Assembly: GCF_002943565.1 (NCBI RefSeq)
Contig: NZ_PJCH01000015.1
Span: forward strand, 372,001 to 436,000
Length of the DNA: 64,000 nucleotides
From: Hyphococcus luteus
Lineage (GTDB): Bacteria > Pseudomonadota > Alphaproteobacteria > Caulobacterales > Parvularculaceae
Direction of reading: 5' to 3'
Of this stretch, positions 17,979 to 27,025 are shown piece by piece (the stretch's first letter is position 1; each line of letters starts with the position of its first letter). The translations under genes and the position numbers were made by a program. The notes below the pieces were generated by a model, which saw only the letters and a list, made by a program, of their open reading frames with translations, was not told where the DNA came from and searched no databases.

Positions 17979-19613
17979 TCATTGATTGTCGCTACTGTTT
18001 CGGCTGACGCTCCGAGCGGCCTCGACCACATCTAGCCTTTGCGCCCACGGATCAGCGCCAGCACTCGCCTCTCCTTCCTGGGTGAACTTCAGCAGGATTT
18101 CGCGCGGGTGGAACGTCGGCCAGTTATTCAGGGCAGCGCCATTGGGATCGCCTGTTTTCGCAAAATTCAACAAATATCCATTGGCCAACCGCTGCACCGA
18201 CAAGTCCTGCGTCGTTGTTTCATCGCCGTAGCGGATGCCGACCGTTCCGAAGAAGTAGGGAATTTCAGACGCGTGTCGAGCGCCATCCCACTTATCGCGA
18301 ACAGCGTCGGCTACATAATGAAACCTGTATAGATAAACAGCGGCGCCGAAATCGGAATGGCGCCGAGCGACATGCCGGGCCGGCTCGTGCATCACACGAT
18401 CAGCGCCTACCATATCCACGAGATTTTTCAGGCCCATTTCTCCAGCCGGATCATAAACCGCTCTCGCTTCTTTCGCATACTGACCAAATGTAGCGAACAA
18501 TAGAGGCTTAGTCGGAGCGGCCGCAAACCCCATATCCGCGCTCGTCGTGCCGATCATCAGCGGTCCGCTAAAGGCGTTTTCGCCACCGATCAGGTCTTCG
18601 ATCTCTCCGGTGATGATTCCGTCGTCCACGAAAGGCCCGCCGGGAAATTGCGGCGAAAGCGGATCTTGCACAAACAACGTCCGCAGATTCAGATCGCCGA
18701 GAACCTTTTCCGCTGTCAATGCGCGCAGTGCTTCCAGCACGGCCTTTCCTTCACTGTTAATTCCCGCCGCGCGCGCGAAATTGACGCCGATTTCCTCCGC
18801 CGACGCCACGCCAATCCGACTTTCGCGTATATGGCGACCGCCGAAGCCGCGAATGGTCCTGCCGCCGCCCGACATGACGACAGCGCGTTGGAACAAGCCG
18901 CGGGCGGCGGGAGAAACCATCAGATTCAAAACCGAAACGCCGCCCGCAGATTCTCCGATAACTGTCACATTGTCCGGGTCGCCGCCGAATGCAGAGATAT
19001 TACCTTTCACCCAGTTCAGGGCGGCGATCTGATCCATGAAGCCGTAATTTCCGGAGGGTCCTTTGCCCTCCGCGCTCAGGGCGGGGTGGGCGAAAAATCC
19101 GAAACGTCCGAGACGGTAATTAAAGGTCACAAAGATGACATCGCCGCGCGCCATGGCGGCGCCGTCGTAAATATCCTGCGAGGAGCCGCCATTAACGAAC
19201 CCACCGCCGTGAATCCACACAATGACAGGAAGGTTGGCGCCGACGTCCGTGTCAGCCGGGCGCCAGACATTGAGATATAAGCAGTCTTCGGACGGCTCCG
19301 TATTGATAGGAGTGCCGACAATACTTTCGAAAGGGATCTGCATGCAGTCGGAGCGGAAAGCGCGAGCCTCATACGACTGCGACTGCGGCAAATCGGACGG
19401 CGGCTGTGGCGGGCGCCATCGCAAATCGCCGACCGGGGGCGCGGCGTAGGGAATCCCCTTGAAGGACTGTGCGCCGTCCTCGACGCTCCCTTCAAGACGG
19501 ACGGATCCTAGCTCCACGACAGGTGTATTCTTCCCGGCGGCTTCAACATGAGAACATGCCGAAAGAAACGCCGCGGCAACCAGGAATACCGCTCTCAACG
19601 CTGGGTCAGCCAT
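17979..19613 (-). CDS. Type B carboxylesterase, lipoprotein
   Basis: An exported alpha/beta-hydrolase of 544 residues in the carboxylesterase/para-nitrobenzyl-esterase family. The signal peptide ends in AAFLSAC, a lipobox. The nucleophile elbow GESAGGVSVLNLMVSPAARG, the oxyanion motif WIHGGGFVNGGSS and the EDCLYLNVWRP box are present; the histidine is probably in ARHASEIPYFFG. The start at 19613 removes 25 upstream residues of unlikely sequence. It lies between a sulfatase and the symporter, so it probably strips acyl or aryl esters from the imported substrate. The substrate is unknown. Confidence 0.88.
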   Translation of the reverse strand: MADPALRAVFLVAAAFLSACSHVEAAGKNTPVVELGSVRLEGSVEDGAQSFKGIPYAAPPVGDLRWRPPQPPSDLPQSQSYEARAFRSDCMQIPFESIVGTPINTEPSEDCLYLNVWRPADTDVGANLPVIVWIHGGGFVNGGSSQDIYDGAAMARGDVIFVTFNYRLGRFGFFAHPALSAEGKGPSGNYGFMDQIAALNWVKGNISAFGGDPDNVTVIGESAGGVSVLNLMVSPAARGLFQRAVVMSGGGRTIRGFGGRHIRESRIGVASAEEIGVNFARAAGINSEGKAVLEALRALTAEKVLGDLNLRTLFVQDPLSPQFPGGPFVDDGIITGEIEDLIGGENAFSGPLMIGTTSADMGFAAAPTKPLLFATFGQYAKEARAVYDPAGEMGLKNLVDMVGADRVMHEPARHVARRHSDFGAAVYLYRFHYVADAVRDKWDGARHASEIPYFFGTVGIRYGDETTTQDLSVQRLANGYLLNFAKTGDPNGAALNNWPTFHPREILLKFTQEGEASAGADPWAQRLDVVEAARSVSRNSSDNQ

Positions 19614-19730
19614 GATTCTAATTCGCCTTGTGCTCCTGACGGCAGTCGAGAGTTTCCGCCTGCCGCATTTCAATCCCGTCCCGCGCACTCGCGGCCAGGG
19701 CTATTGTCGACGCTCACCCGCAAACGCGCG

Positions 19731-21149
19731 TCAGCGATCCAAGGCCAACAGCCATGGATCATTGGTATCAACCATGAACTTGTGAAGATCGTTCTTCATC
19801 CTGTTCAGAATCTCACGATGACCAGGGTCATCGGCGAGATTGTTCAACTCGTCCGGATCCTCAACAAGGTCATAGAGTTCGAACTCCGGTCGATCAAAAA
19901 ATTCTTTTTTGGAACGGTTCGCGTAATGATCATCACCACTGTCAAGAAACGCTCTCCATGTTGAAGACTGCTCAAGATCGAGCGCCATCGGGAAATCGAG
20001 AGTCGGCTCAAGATTATGTATAAGCTTGTAGCGACCTGTGTGAATCATCCGAACCGGATAATACATGTGAATTTCGTGGAAAGAATGCGATCCGAAAATC
20101 GCAGCCCGGTTCATTTTCCCCGATTTCTGAATGTGTTTCTTCAGTGATACGCCGCGCAGCGTTTCACCCTCAGCCGACGCATTTGCATAATCAAGAATTG
20201 TAGGCGTGATATCCATCCATGACACGAGAGCATCGCTGACATCGCCGCCGGCTCGTCGGCTCTTCGGGTCGCGAATGATCAATGGCAAATTGATGCCCGG
20301 CTCATAGAGGGTCGTCTTGGCGCCAGGGAAAGCGACTCCATTATCGGACAGATAAATGATAATCGTGTTTTCGAGCTTCCCATGTTTCTCCAGGACCGCG
20401 CGCAGGGCGCCGACTCCCTGATCGAGCCGCGATACGGATGAATAGTATTGAGCCAGTTCTTCGCGTACCGCCGAAATGTCCGGTAGAAATGCCGGGACTT
20501 TCACGTCTTCCGGCCTATATTCGACGTGAGTGATTCCAGGGTAGCCTTCATTGCGATTACCGAAACTGTTCGGCGCGGGATAAGTGTCGAAGGGAAACGC
20601 GCGGTGCGGATCATCTGTGGCGAAGTAGAGGAAGAAAGTGCCGTCCGCAGCGATAAAATCTTCCGATAACTCAACCATTTCGACCGGGCTGCGCGCGACG
20701 GAGGCCATGTCGTTGGCGGCGCCGTCCGAAAGCGGGCTGTCGAATTTGTAAACCGCGTCCGGCGCAAGATGCACTTTGCCGACCCGCCCGGTTCGATAGC
20801 CGCTATCGGCCAGCATGACTGGCAATGATTTTATATCGTCGAACGAACTGAAATGATGTTCCCAGTGCTGCAATCCGTACATGCCGTTTTCGTGATTCTG
20901 CTTGCCCGTCAGCAGAACAGATCGGCTCGGACTGCAGCTAGAAACCGTCGCATGAGCATTCGTGAACCGGACGCCTTCAGCGGCGAGCCGATCCAAGTTT
21001 GGCGTTTGAACTACATCATTTCCGTATGCGCCGATCGCGTCGAGCCCGTGGTCGTCGGCGACGATCAGGACAATGTTCGGCCGTTCCGCGGCGTAAGCGG
21101 ATGAGATTGCGAATAGAACAATTGTAAAAAATGTGATTGCGGCTCTCAT
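19731..21149 (-). CDS. Sulfatase, N-sulfoglucosamine sulfohydrolase-like
   Basis: A 472-residue type I sulfatase with a signal peptide (cleavage near residue 20, AYA-AE). The modification motif is CSPSR at Cys72, the cysteine form that needs an FGE. It strongly recalls mammalian SGSH: NGMYGLQHWEHHFSSFDDIKSLP, GKVHLAPDAVY, FATDDPHR, RLDQGVG, YLSDNGVAFPGAKTTLYEPG and a C-terminal DPDELNNLADDP box. SulfAtlas family S1_8 would be my guess. The activity could be on N-sulfo or O-sulfo sugars. The start at 21149 follows the stop of the previous sulfatase within a few bases, so the two are coupled. The FGE gene is 3.4 kb downstream. Confidence 0.88.
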   Translation of the reverse strand: MRAAITFFTIVLFAISSAYAAERPNIVLIVADDHGLDAIGAYGNDVVQTPNLDRLAAEGVRFTNAHATVSSCSPSRSVLLTGKQNHENGMYGLQHWEHHFSSFDDIKSLPVMLADSGYRTGRVGKVHLAPDAVYKFDSPLSDGAANDMASVARSPVEMVELSEDFIAADGTFFLYFATDDPHRAFPFDTYPAPNSFGNRNEGYPGITHVEYRPEDVKVPAFLPDISAVREELAQYYSSVSRLDQGVGALRAVLEKHGKLENTIIIYLSDNGVAFPGAKTTLYEPGINLPLIIRDPKSRRAGGDVSDALVSWMDITPTILDYANASAEGETLRGVSLKKHIQKSGKMNRAAIFGSHSFHEIHMYYPVRMIHTGRYKLIHNLEPTLDFPMALDLEQSSTWRAFLDSGDDHYANRSKKEFFDRPEFELYDLVEDPDELNNLADDPGHREILNRMKNDLHKFMVDTNDPWLLALDR

Positions 21150-21151
21150 TT

Positions 21152-22624
21152 CTACTCCTGTGGCCAGTTCTGAACGCGCTGGGGCCATCCCTTGCGGCTC
21201 GGAAGTTTTTTCCAGATCGGCGCTTCGTCGAGGTCCTTGATCAGGATTTTCTGCAGTTCGAGCGCCAGCATCCGCGTCGTCTCGGGCTGAGACTTCGCCA
21301 GATCTTTCGTCTGGCCCGGATCTTTGCGGATATCGTAAAGTTTGAAGGTGTCGAACTCCGACGGCATCCGTCGAATGTCTTCCTGATCTTCAGCGGCGAT
21401 AAAGTGCGTTCGCGCAGTCGAGTCGTCGAAGGACGCGACAAGAACGTAGTCACCGGAACGCAGCGCCGCTTGAGGTTTGTTCCTATAGAAGAACCACGCC
21501 ATCGGCCGAGGGCGATTTGGCGCCGCCTCACGAAGAAATGGCAGGATGCTGACGCCGTCGCGCGACAACCGTGCGGCGTCCTCAACCGAAAGCATCGCAC
21601 TTAGTGTGGGCAACAAATCGACCGCGCCGGCGGGAAAGGTGTAGAGGCCATTTGGCACCCCCGGTCCCGCCATAACGAACGGCACCCGAATTCCGCCTTC
21701 GTAGACCAGGTTTTTCTCGCCAAGCAACCCGCCGGTTTCCCCCGGCTTGATAGGCCCGTTGTCGGACTGAAAGACGATCACAGTGTTTTCAAGAAGGGAT
21801 CGTTCGTCGAGCGCGGCGATGACCCGTCCAATAGCCGAGTCGAGATTTTCTATGTTGGCCAGATATTCCGCTTCGACAGGACCGTATCCTTGCTCGGCAT
21901 ATTTTTCGATCAAGTCTTCGGGCGAAGCGATCGGCGAATGGGGCTCGTGAAAAGCAAGATAATAGAAGAACGGCCGATCGGCGTCGCGCTTGTCCAACTG
22001 CGCAATAACGTCCGATGCGACAATCTGAGCTGAATAGCCTTCGATCTTGCCGAGCGGTTCGCCGTTGCGAAAAAAATTCGTCGGATTGAGATGGCTTGGA
22101 AATGCGTTGTTCGGCGTCCCGAATGTATAGTCGAATCCGTGATCGGCAGGCTGCGGATGCGGATGTGACGCCGTTTTCGGATAAGCCCCGAGATGCCATT
22201 TTCCGAAATGCGCGGTTTGGTAACCGGCGGATTTCAACATTTCAGGCATTGTCAGGAATGACTCTTTGAGCCACACCTGCTCTTCGGCAAGATCCCGACC
22301 TGGCCGGCGCGCGCGGATATAGGTGAATATTCCTGTCGACATCGGGAACCGGCCAGTAAGAAGTCCAGCGCGCGAAGGCGAACACACTGGCGCAGCCGCG
22401 TAATAGTCAGTAAACATCGCGCCGCGATCGGCAAGCTTCTGAATGTTGGGCGATTGCGCTTTTCCGCCATAAGTCGCGAGATCACCATAGCCAAGATCAT
22501 CCGCAAGAAAAATGACTACATTAGGCTTTTTGCCTGGAGCGGCGGCGTAAGCGGACGTGAAGCAACCGATTAGCGTTACAAGGGCCGCCAGAACGGCAGG
22601 CTGTGAAATCTTGAATTTACTCAT
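21152..22624 (-). CDS. Sulfatase, GALNS/arylsulfatase-like
   Basis: A 490-residue exported sulfatase with an N-terminal signal peptide ending near AYA at residue 27. The formylglycine motif is CSPSR at Cys81. Metal ligands are visible in FLADDLGYGDL and VFQSDNGPIK, and substrate-pocket residues in FGKWHLG and AFHEPH. The pattern resembles N-acetylgalactosamine-6-sulfatase and steryl/aryl sulfatases more than the SGSH type next door. The two neighbouring sulfatases are therefore likely to remove sulfate from different positions. The final codons are followed at once by the next sulfatase gene. Confidence 0.9.
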   Translation of the reverse strand: MSKFKISQPAVLAALVTLIGCFTSAYAAAPGKKPNVVIFLADDLGYGDLATYGGKAQSPNIQKLADRGAMFTDYYAAAPVCSPSRAGLLTGRFPMSTGIFTYIRARRPGRDLAEEQVWLKESFLTMPEMLKSAGYQTAHFGKWHLGAYPKTASHPHPQPADHGFDYTFGTPNNAFPSHLNPTNFFRNGEPLGKIEGYSAQIVASDVIAQLDKRDADRPFFYYLAFHEPHSPIASPEDLIEKYAEQGYGPVEAEYLANIENLDSAIGRVIAALDERSLLENTVIVFQSDNGPIKPGETGGLLGEKNLVYEGGIRVPFVMAGPGVPNGLYTFPAGAVDLLPTLSAMLSVEDAARLSRDGVSILPFLREAAPNRPRPMAWFFYRNKPQAALRSGDYVLVASFDDSTARTHFIAAEDQEDIRRMPSEFDTFKLYDIRKDPGQTKDLAKSQPETTRMLALELQKILIKDLDEAPIWKKLPSRKGWPQRVQNWPQE

Positions 22625-22741
22625 TTCCGCACCGTTTCAACCTATCCACTTCCACTCGCCAATACCGCCAAACAGTCTCGTCTCTCAGCCTTGCCGCATT
22701 CGGTGCAGCGCTCTGGCGGATCGCCGCGTCATCCCAATGAA

Positions 22742-23608
22742 CTAACATACGTCGGTTCTGTCGCAGAACGCTGCCGCCAGACGCCACCCCAAGATCCGAT
22801 GCGACTCCGAGTCGAGATGAAGCCCGTCATCACCGGTTTTTAAATTCGAGCTATCGACGACGCTCAAGGCGCTACCGCTGATCTCAGCCTGCATTTTCTG
22901 AACGTCGCTCCAGAATGGATATCGATCGTTAAGCGACGCGCCGAGCTCTGGGAGGGGCACAACGAACACCGGAAGCGCAGAGTTGTCGAGGTCAGCGCGA
23001 AAAGCGCCGATTACGGTTCGAAAAAGCTTCCCCCAGCTGCGCGCGCGTATATCATCTCTCGCATCGCGCTCGCCTTGGTAGAAAAGCAGCGCACGAACTT
23101 CTCCAAATTGGCGCGCTGCCTCAACATTCCCTAGACACCGTTCATAAAGACCTTCCGTCGTCGCGCCCGAAGGTTCGGAAACCCATTCGACAATGCTTGA
23201 TCCGCTAACTGCGCACGGTACAAGAACTATGTCCTGCTTGACGCCCATTGAACGCAAGGCGAGGGCGAAGCTGACGCCAACTCCCTGCGTGTAATTTCCG
23301 GCCTTTCTTGGCCAGGGGTCGTCGAGGCCAGAGCGCGATACGAAATCAGCGATCGGCCGGCGCTCCAGACCCCACACGTAGCTTATGCCTGTCGAACGCA
23401 ATACATCGTCGCGAAACACGTCGTCCAATTTCCCGCGCGAAACCATGTTGGACTGCCCGGCCAGCACAAAAATCATGGGCTGGTCGGCGGTAAGCGCGAT
23501 CACCTCGCTAGAACGCCCCCCGCCAACACACGCAGCCACAAGCGCAAACAGGCACGCCAAACACACTTTGCGGCCCAATAAAGTCAATTCTCTGCGTCTA
23601 TCCATCAT
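22742..23608 (-). CDS. SASA/CE6-type carbohydrate acetylesterase, lipoprotein
   Basis: A 288-residue SGNH-like hydrolase of the sialate O-acetylesterase/CE6 group. Block I is VLAGQSNMVSRG with the nucleophile serine; ALLFYQGERDARDD is the usual QGE block; DDGLHLDSESHRILG is the block with the catalytic Asp and His. The N-terminus holds a signal sequence ending in LVAAC, so it is probably a lipoprotein. It is encoded between the TBDR and the sulfatases, which suggests removal of acetyl groups before or together with desulfation of a glycan. Confidence 0.85.
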   Translation of the reverse strand: MMDRRRELTLLGRKVCLACLFALVAACVGGGRSSEVIALTADQPMIFVLAGQSNMVSRGKLDDVFRDDVLRSTGISYVWGLERRPIADFVSRSGLDDPWPRKAGNYTQGVGVSFALALRSMGVKQDIVLVPCAVSGSSIVEWVSEPSGATTEGLYERCLGNVEAARQFGEVRALLFYQGERDARDDIRARSWGKLFRTVIGAFRADLDNSALPVFVVPLPELGASLNDRYPFWSDVQKMQAEISGSALSVVDSSNLKTGDDGLHLDSESHRILGWRLAAAFCDRTDVC

Positions 23609-23782
23609 CAGTCTTTCTGCGGTTCCCGCCCCACCTGCGAAGATAACTCCCTCGGAGCCACGGGTCGGTTTTCAGCTTTGGCGAGACCGCATCTCATTCT
23701 TCATCGCCGCAGCGGGCGCCCGCAAGGATTGGAAACTTTCGGACTGCCGACGCACCGATCCGGCGATGGATTGAAATTGCTG

Positions 23783-26623
23783 CTAGTAGCTACCACGCAC
23801 GCCGAGAAAGAGACGTCTCCCGGTATATTCGTTGAGCAACACGCGCTCACGAATATCTGCAAAACGGATCGTATTTTCGTTGAGCAGATTGCTCGCTTCG
23901 GCCGTCAGTTCGAAGTGATCATTGATCTTGAACCCGAGGCCCGCATCAAGCTGTCCATAGGCGTCAATGTGACTGGCTATACCTTCGGCGCCGGAGCGGA
24001 ATTCTAGGAATGTGTCGCGCCAGTTCCAGGCGACGCGAGCGCGGAAACGCTCATCTTCGTAGAAGCCCACGATGTTATAGGAATGAGGCGTGAAACCCTC
24101 AAGTCCGTTGTCGGGAAGCGTGGCGAGCGGCAATTCGGCGATTTCATCATTCGCAGCGGCGTCCTCACTGGACACGAAAGTGTAGTTTGCCTGCACACCT
24201 AAATTTCTGGCAAAGCCAGGGAGGAAATCAAAGTTCACCAAAGCGGCGATCTCGAAGCCCTGAATCGTGCCTCCCTGCCGGTTTCGCGGCGCTTGGTCGC
24301 GGATGATAATGTCGCCAAATGTCGGGTGATCGTACCCCGAATCCACAAGAACTGTCTGTTCGGAAATGAACGTCTCGATTTCCTTGTAGAACAGAGAAAT
24401 TGAGAACGCGTTCCCGTTCTCCGCATAATGCTCAAGCGCGCCGTCAAGCTGGAACGCCTCATAAGGGTCAAGGTCAGGGTTGTTCGCGATCCGCTGGAAG
24501 CTTTCGATGCTCCGTGACGGGAAGGTCTGGCCAGGAATGATCTTTCCAAGCGTCGGCCGAGAGATCACTTTCGCAGCAGCGAAACGGAAATAGGTTCCCC
24601 GCGAGAGCTCAAGAGAAAAGTTGAAGCTCGGCAGGAAATTCGAATATTCATTGTCCGCTGTCACAATCTCGCTTGGCGATGTGGTGACTAGCAGACCCGA
24701 CGTCGATCCGTCTGGAGATTCCGGCGCTAAATTCAGCAACGCGGAAAACGGTCCTTCGGACGTCGTTTCAGTGCGTTCATATCGAATTCCGAAGTTCGCC
24801 GTGAAAGGCATCGAGCCAAATTCGCCGGCCAGGTCCATGCGCGCATAGCCGCCAAACACCGTCTCATCAACGCCGGTCCTGAAATCTTGCCGTTCTTGCA
24901 GCGAGCACACATTTTGGTTGAGCGTAGCTTCACGGACGTAATCGCAATAGGCGTCAACATCGATCAGGAGAAAATCCGTCAGAATGGAGGCGTTCTCGCT
25001 GCTAAGCAAATCAGGAACGGACACCGGCGTGAAAATAGCCGCGGGCGCCTGGAAAACGCGGCCCGAAGCATTGGGCCTTCCATACACGGAAAAAGGCGCG
25101 CCGGGCATTATCCAGGCGGGAATGTTGCCGCCGAGCGGGCCGTCTTCACCGTTCGGGCCGACGCCGTTATTAAAAGGCAGCGTCGACTTGCTGCGATCCC
25201 TGTAGAAACCGCCGATACTGAAAGACTTGAAGAGGCCGTGATCCACCTCGAAGGTTCCGTCCAGCCTGGTTTCAAACAGCTCGTCTTCGAGTTCGTCGGC
25301 GAGATGTCTCGCAACATGGATGCGCGCCAGGCTTGGATCTGAGAGATCCAAGCTGTTCGACCAGGACGGCACGTCGCCATTCGTCCAGGTTATGACATTC
25401 TGCTGGAAGGCGGGATCTGCAGCGCCGCCAGGCAAGGGATTATTCAGTGGGTTGTTATTCAAAATGCCTGGCGAAATCAGGATGGACTGATTTGTAGCTG
25501 AGGCGCGGGACCAGGATGCGTCGGCATTAAACGTCACGCGCTCGGTGGGCTCGAACGTTCCATGCCAGCCGATCGCATAAGTATTGCTCGCCGCGTTGTT
25601 TTCTTCATAGCGAATATCCAAGGGCCCGAAGAACTTGGTAAATGAAACGGCCGTGCCGTTCTCGTTCACAACCAGATTCGCCGGATCGAATGTCGGAAAC
25701 TGGAGAGGCGCGATAACTCCCTGCAACGTGCCGTCACGCTGGAAATCGACAAAAAGCCCGTCGACCACCATTTCCACTTTGTCCGACGGGCGCCATTGCA
25801 TGGTGCCATGAACAGCAATCCGGCGACGGTCGTCCTCGGAAAAACTCTGGCCTGAACGAGCCGGAACACGGAATTGGCGGACCTCGGTCCCCGGACCGCC
25901 GACGGGCCCATCGAAAAGAAACCAGCCGTTTCCTTGGCCGAAAGCTTCTCCGTTACGCGATTCTTCCGTCCGGACGACCCTATCCTCATAAGCCGCGCCG
26001 AGCAGTACGCCGAATGAGTCATCCGCGAATGTCTGCCCGATGACAGCCGATAGGCGCGGTCCCCATTTCTCGCCAAGATCTTGATAACGCGCCTGACCTG
26101 ATCCGACCAGTGTAAAACCCGACCCGTCAAGTGGCCGCGCCGTGCGAAGATTGACATTCGCACCGATTGATCCGCCCCACATATCGGCCGTCGGGCTCTT
26201 CACAACATCCGCGCCAACAATCAGTTCCGATGGTAGAATCTGGAAATCAAAGCTCCGTTCCTCCGTCACAGTTGCGAGGGTGCGGTCATTCATCCGCACA
26301 AGATTAAACTCTGGACCAAAACCGCGAACCGTGATCTGCGCACCCTCCCCGGCAACGCGATTGATTGTGACGCCTGTGATTCGCTGCAGCGACTCGGCTA
26401 CGTTTTGATCAGGAAATTTGCCGAGATCCTCTGCAGCGATTCCATCTATGAAGCTGTCTGCCGACCTCTTTCTCTGATTTGCCGTTTGCAGGCTGCCCCT
26501 GATTCCTGTAACAACAATAACATCGTCAGTATCAGCGCTGGTCAGCTCATCCTGAGCCGCAGCCGTCGTCGCTATTGCGCTCGCGCCCACCAACAATCCA
26601 AGCCTCGCTAATCGTCTGCTCAT
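23783..26623 (-). CDS. TonB-dependent receptor (TIGR01782-like), main start
   Basis: An outer-membrane active transporter of about 946 residues. From the ATG at 26623 a full signal peptide is encoded (MSRRLARLGLLVGASAIA, then TTAAAQ), followed by the TonB box DDVIVVTGIRGSL and a plug (DLGKFPDQNVAESLQRITGV, ITVRGFGPEF), then a beta barrel ending in GRRLFLGVRGSY with a terminal aromatic. The ATG has a strong GGGAGG site. The plug wording resembles TIGR01782 receptors used for oligosaccharides. Unusually, the frame stays open upstream for another 324 bases that encode an STN module, listed separately. FecI and FecR genes precede it, so it is probably a transducing receptor. Confidence 0.92.
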   Translation of the reverse strand: MSRRLARLGLLVGASAIATTAAAQDELTSADTDDVIVVTGIRGSLQTANQRKRSADSFIDGIAAEDLGKFPDQNVAESLQRITGVTINRVAGEGAQITVRGFGPEFNLVRMNDRTLATVTEERSFDFQILPSELIVGADVVKSPTADMWGGSIGANVNLRTARPLDGSGFTLVGSGQARYQDLGEKWGPRLSAVIGQTFADDSFGVLLGAAYEDRVVRTEESRNGEAFGQGNGWFLFDGPVGGPGTEVRQFRVPARSGQSFSEDDRRRIAVHGTMQWRPSDKVEMVVDGLFVDFQRDGTLQGVIAPLQFPTFDPANLVVNENGTAVSFTKFFGPLDIRYEENNAASNTYAIGWHGTFEPTERVTFNADASWSRASATNQSILISPGILNNNPLNNPLPGGAADPAFQQNVITWTNGDVPSWSNSLDLSDPSLARIHVARHLADELEDELFETRLDGTFEVDHGLFKSFSIGGFYRDRSKSTLPFNNGVGPNGEDGPLGGNIPAWIMPGAPFSVYGRPNASGRVFQAPAAIFTPVSVPDLLSSENASILTDFLLIDVDAYCDYVREATLNQNVCSLQERQDFRTGVDETVFGGYARMDLAGEFGSMPFTANFGIRYERTETTSEGPFSALLNLAPESPDGSTSGLLVTTSPSEIVTADNEYSNFLPSFNFSLELSRGTYFRFAAAKVISRPTLGKIIPGQTFPSRSIESFQRIANNPDLDPYEAFQLDGALEHYAENGNAFSISLFYKEIETFISEQTVLVDSGYDHPTFGDIIIRDQAPRNRQGGTIQGFEIAALVNFDFLPGFARNLGVQANYTFVSSEDAAANDEIAELPLATLPDNGLEGFTPHSYNIVGFYEDERFRARVAWNWRDTFLEFRSGAEGIASHIDAYGQLDAGLGFKINDHFELTAEASNLLNENTIRFADIRERVLLNEYTGRRLFLGVRGSY

Positions 26624-26947
26624 CTTTCTACCCTCCCGGCTGCCGGCAGGGGCAATCACAATGAAGCCCCCGTCCGTTTGAGCGCCACGCAGAGCAGTAT
26701 CGTCGAGCATAATTGAGAGAGCGTCATTGACGGAGAACTGACCGTTAACCTGGTTGGTCAGCACTTCGCGAACAACATTCAAATCAAACACGATGGAAAC
26801 GCCAGTCGATTCGGCCAATCGCTTTAGCGTATGCTCCGCCGGCCCGCGCTCAATATTTATTTGATGCGAGTTGGCACCGCTCGCAAATGCCGAACAGTGC
26901 GCCAGAATAATTAGCGCGGCGCATAAGCCCCGTAAGATTCGAAAAAT
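26624..26947 (-). CDS. In-frame STN signalling module upstream of the TBDR
   Basis: The receptor frame continues upstream with no stop. Residues read, from 26947, a signal peptide (FRILRGLCAALIILAHCSA, then FA) and a secretin/TonB short N-terminal domain: INIERGPAEHTLKRLAEST, VSIVFDLNVV, VNGQFSVNDALSIML and GGFIVIAPAG. STN domains of transducing receptors contact FecR. No ATG or GTG precedes the signal peptide; the only codon after a ribosome-site-like GGGAGG (4 bases away) is ATT at 26947, and TTG at 26818 would lose the signal peptide. Then comes a second signal peptide at 26623. It is either an unusual fusion or two overlapping products. Confidence 0.65.
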
Positions 26948-27025
26948 GTCGCCTCCCTATGTCGCCGTTTTAGCCTGGTGACTAACCAGAAGTCAGTTTG
27001 GCGAGAAAAATCCTCTACTCATAAT

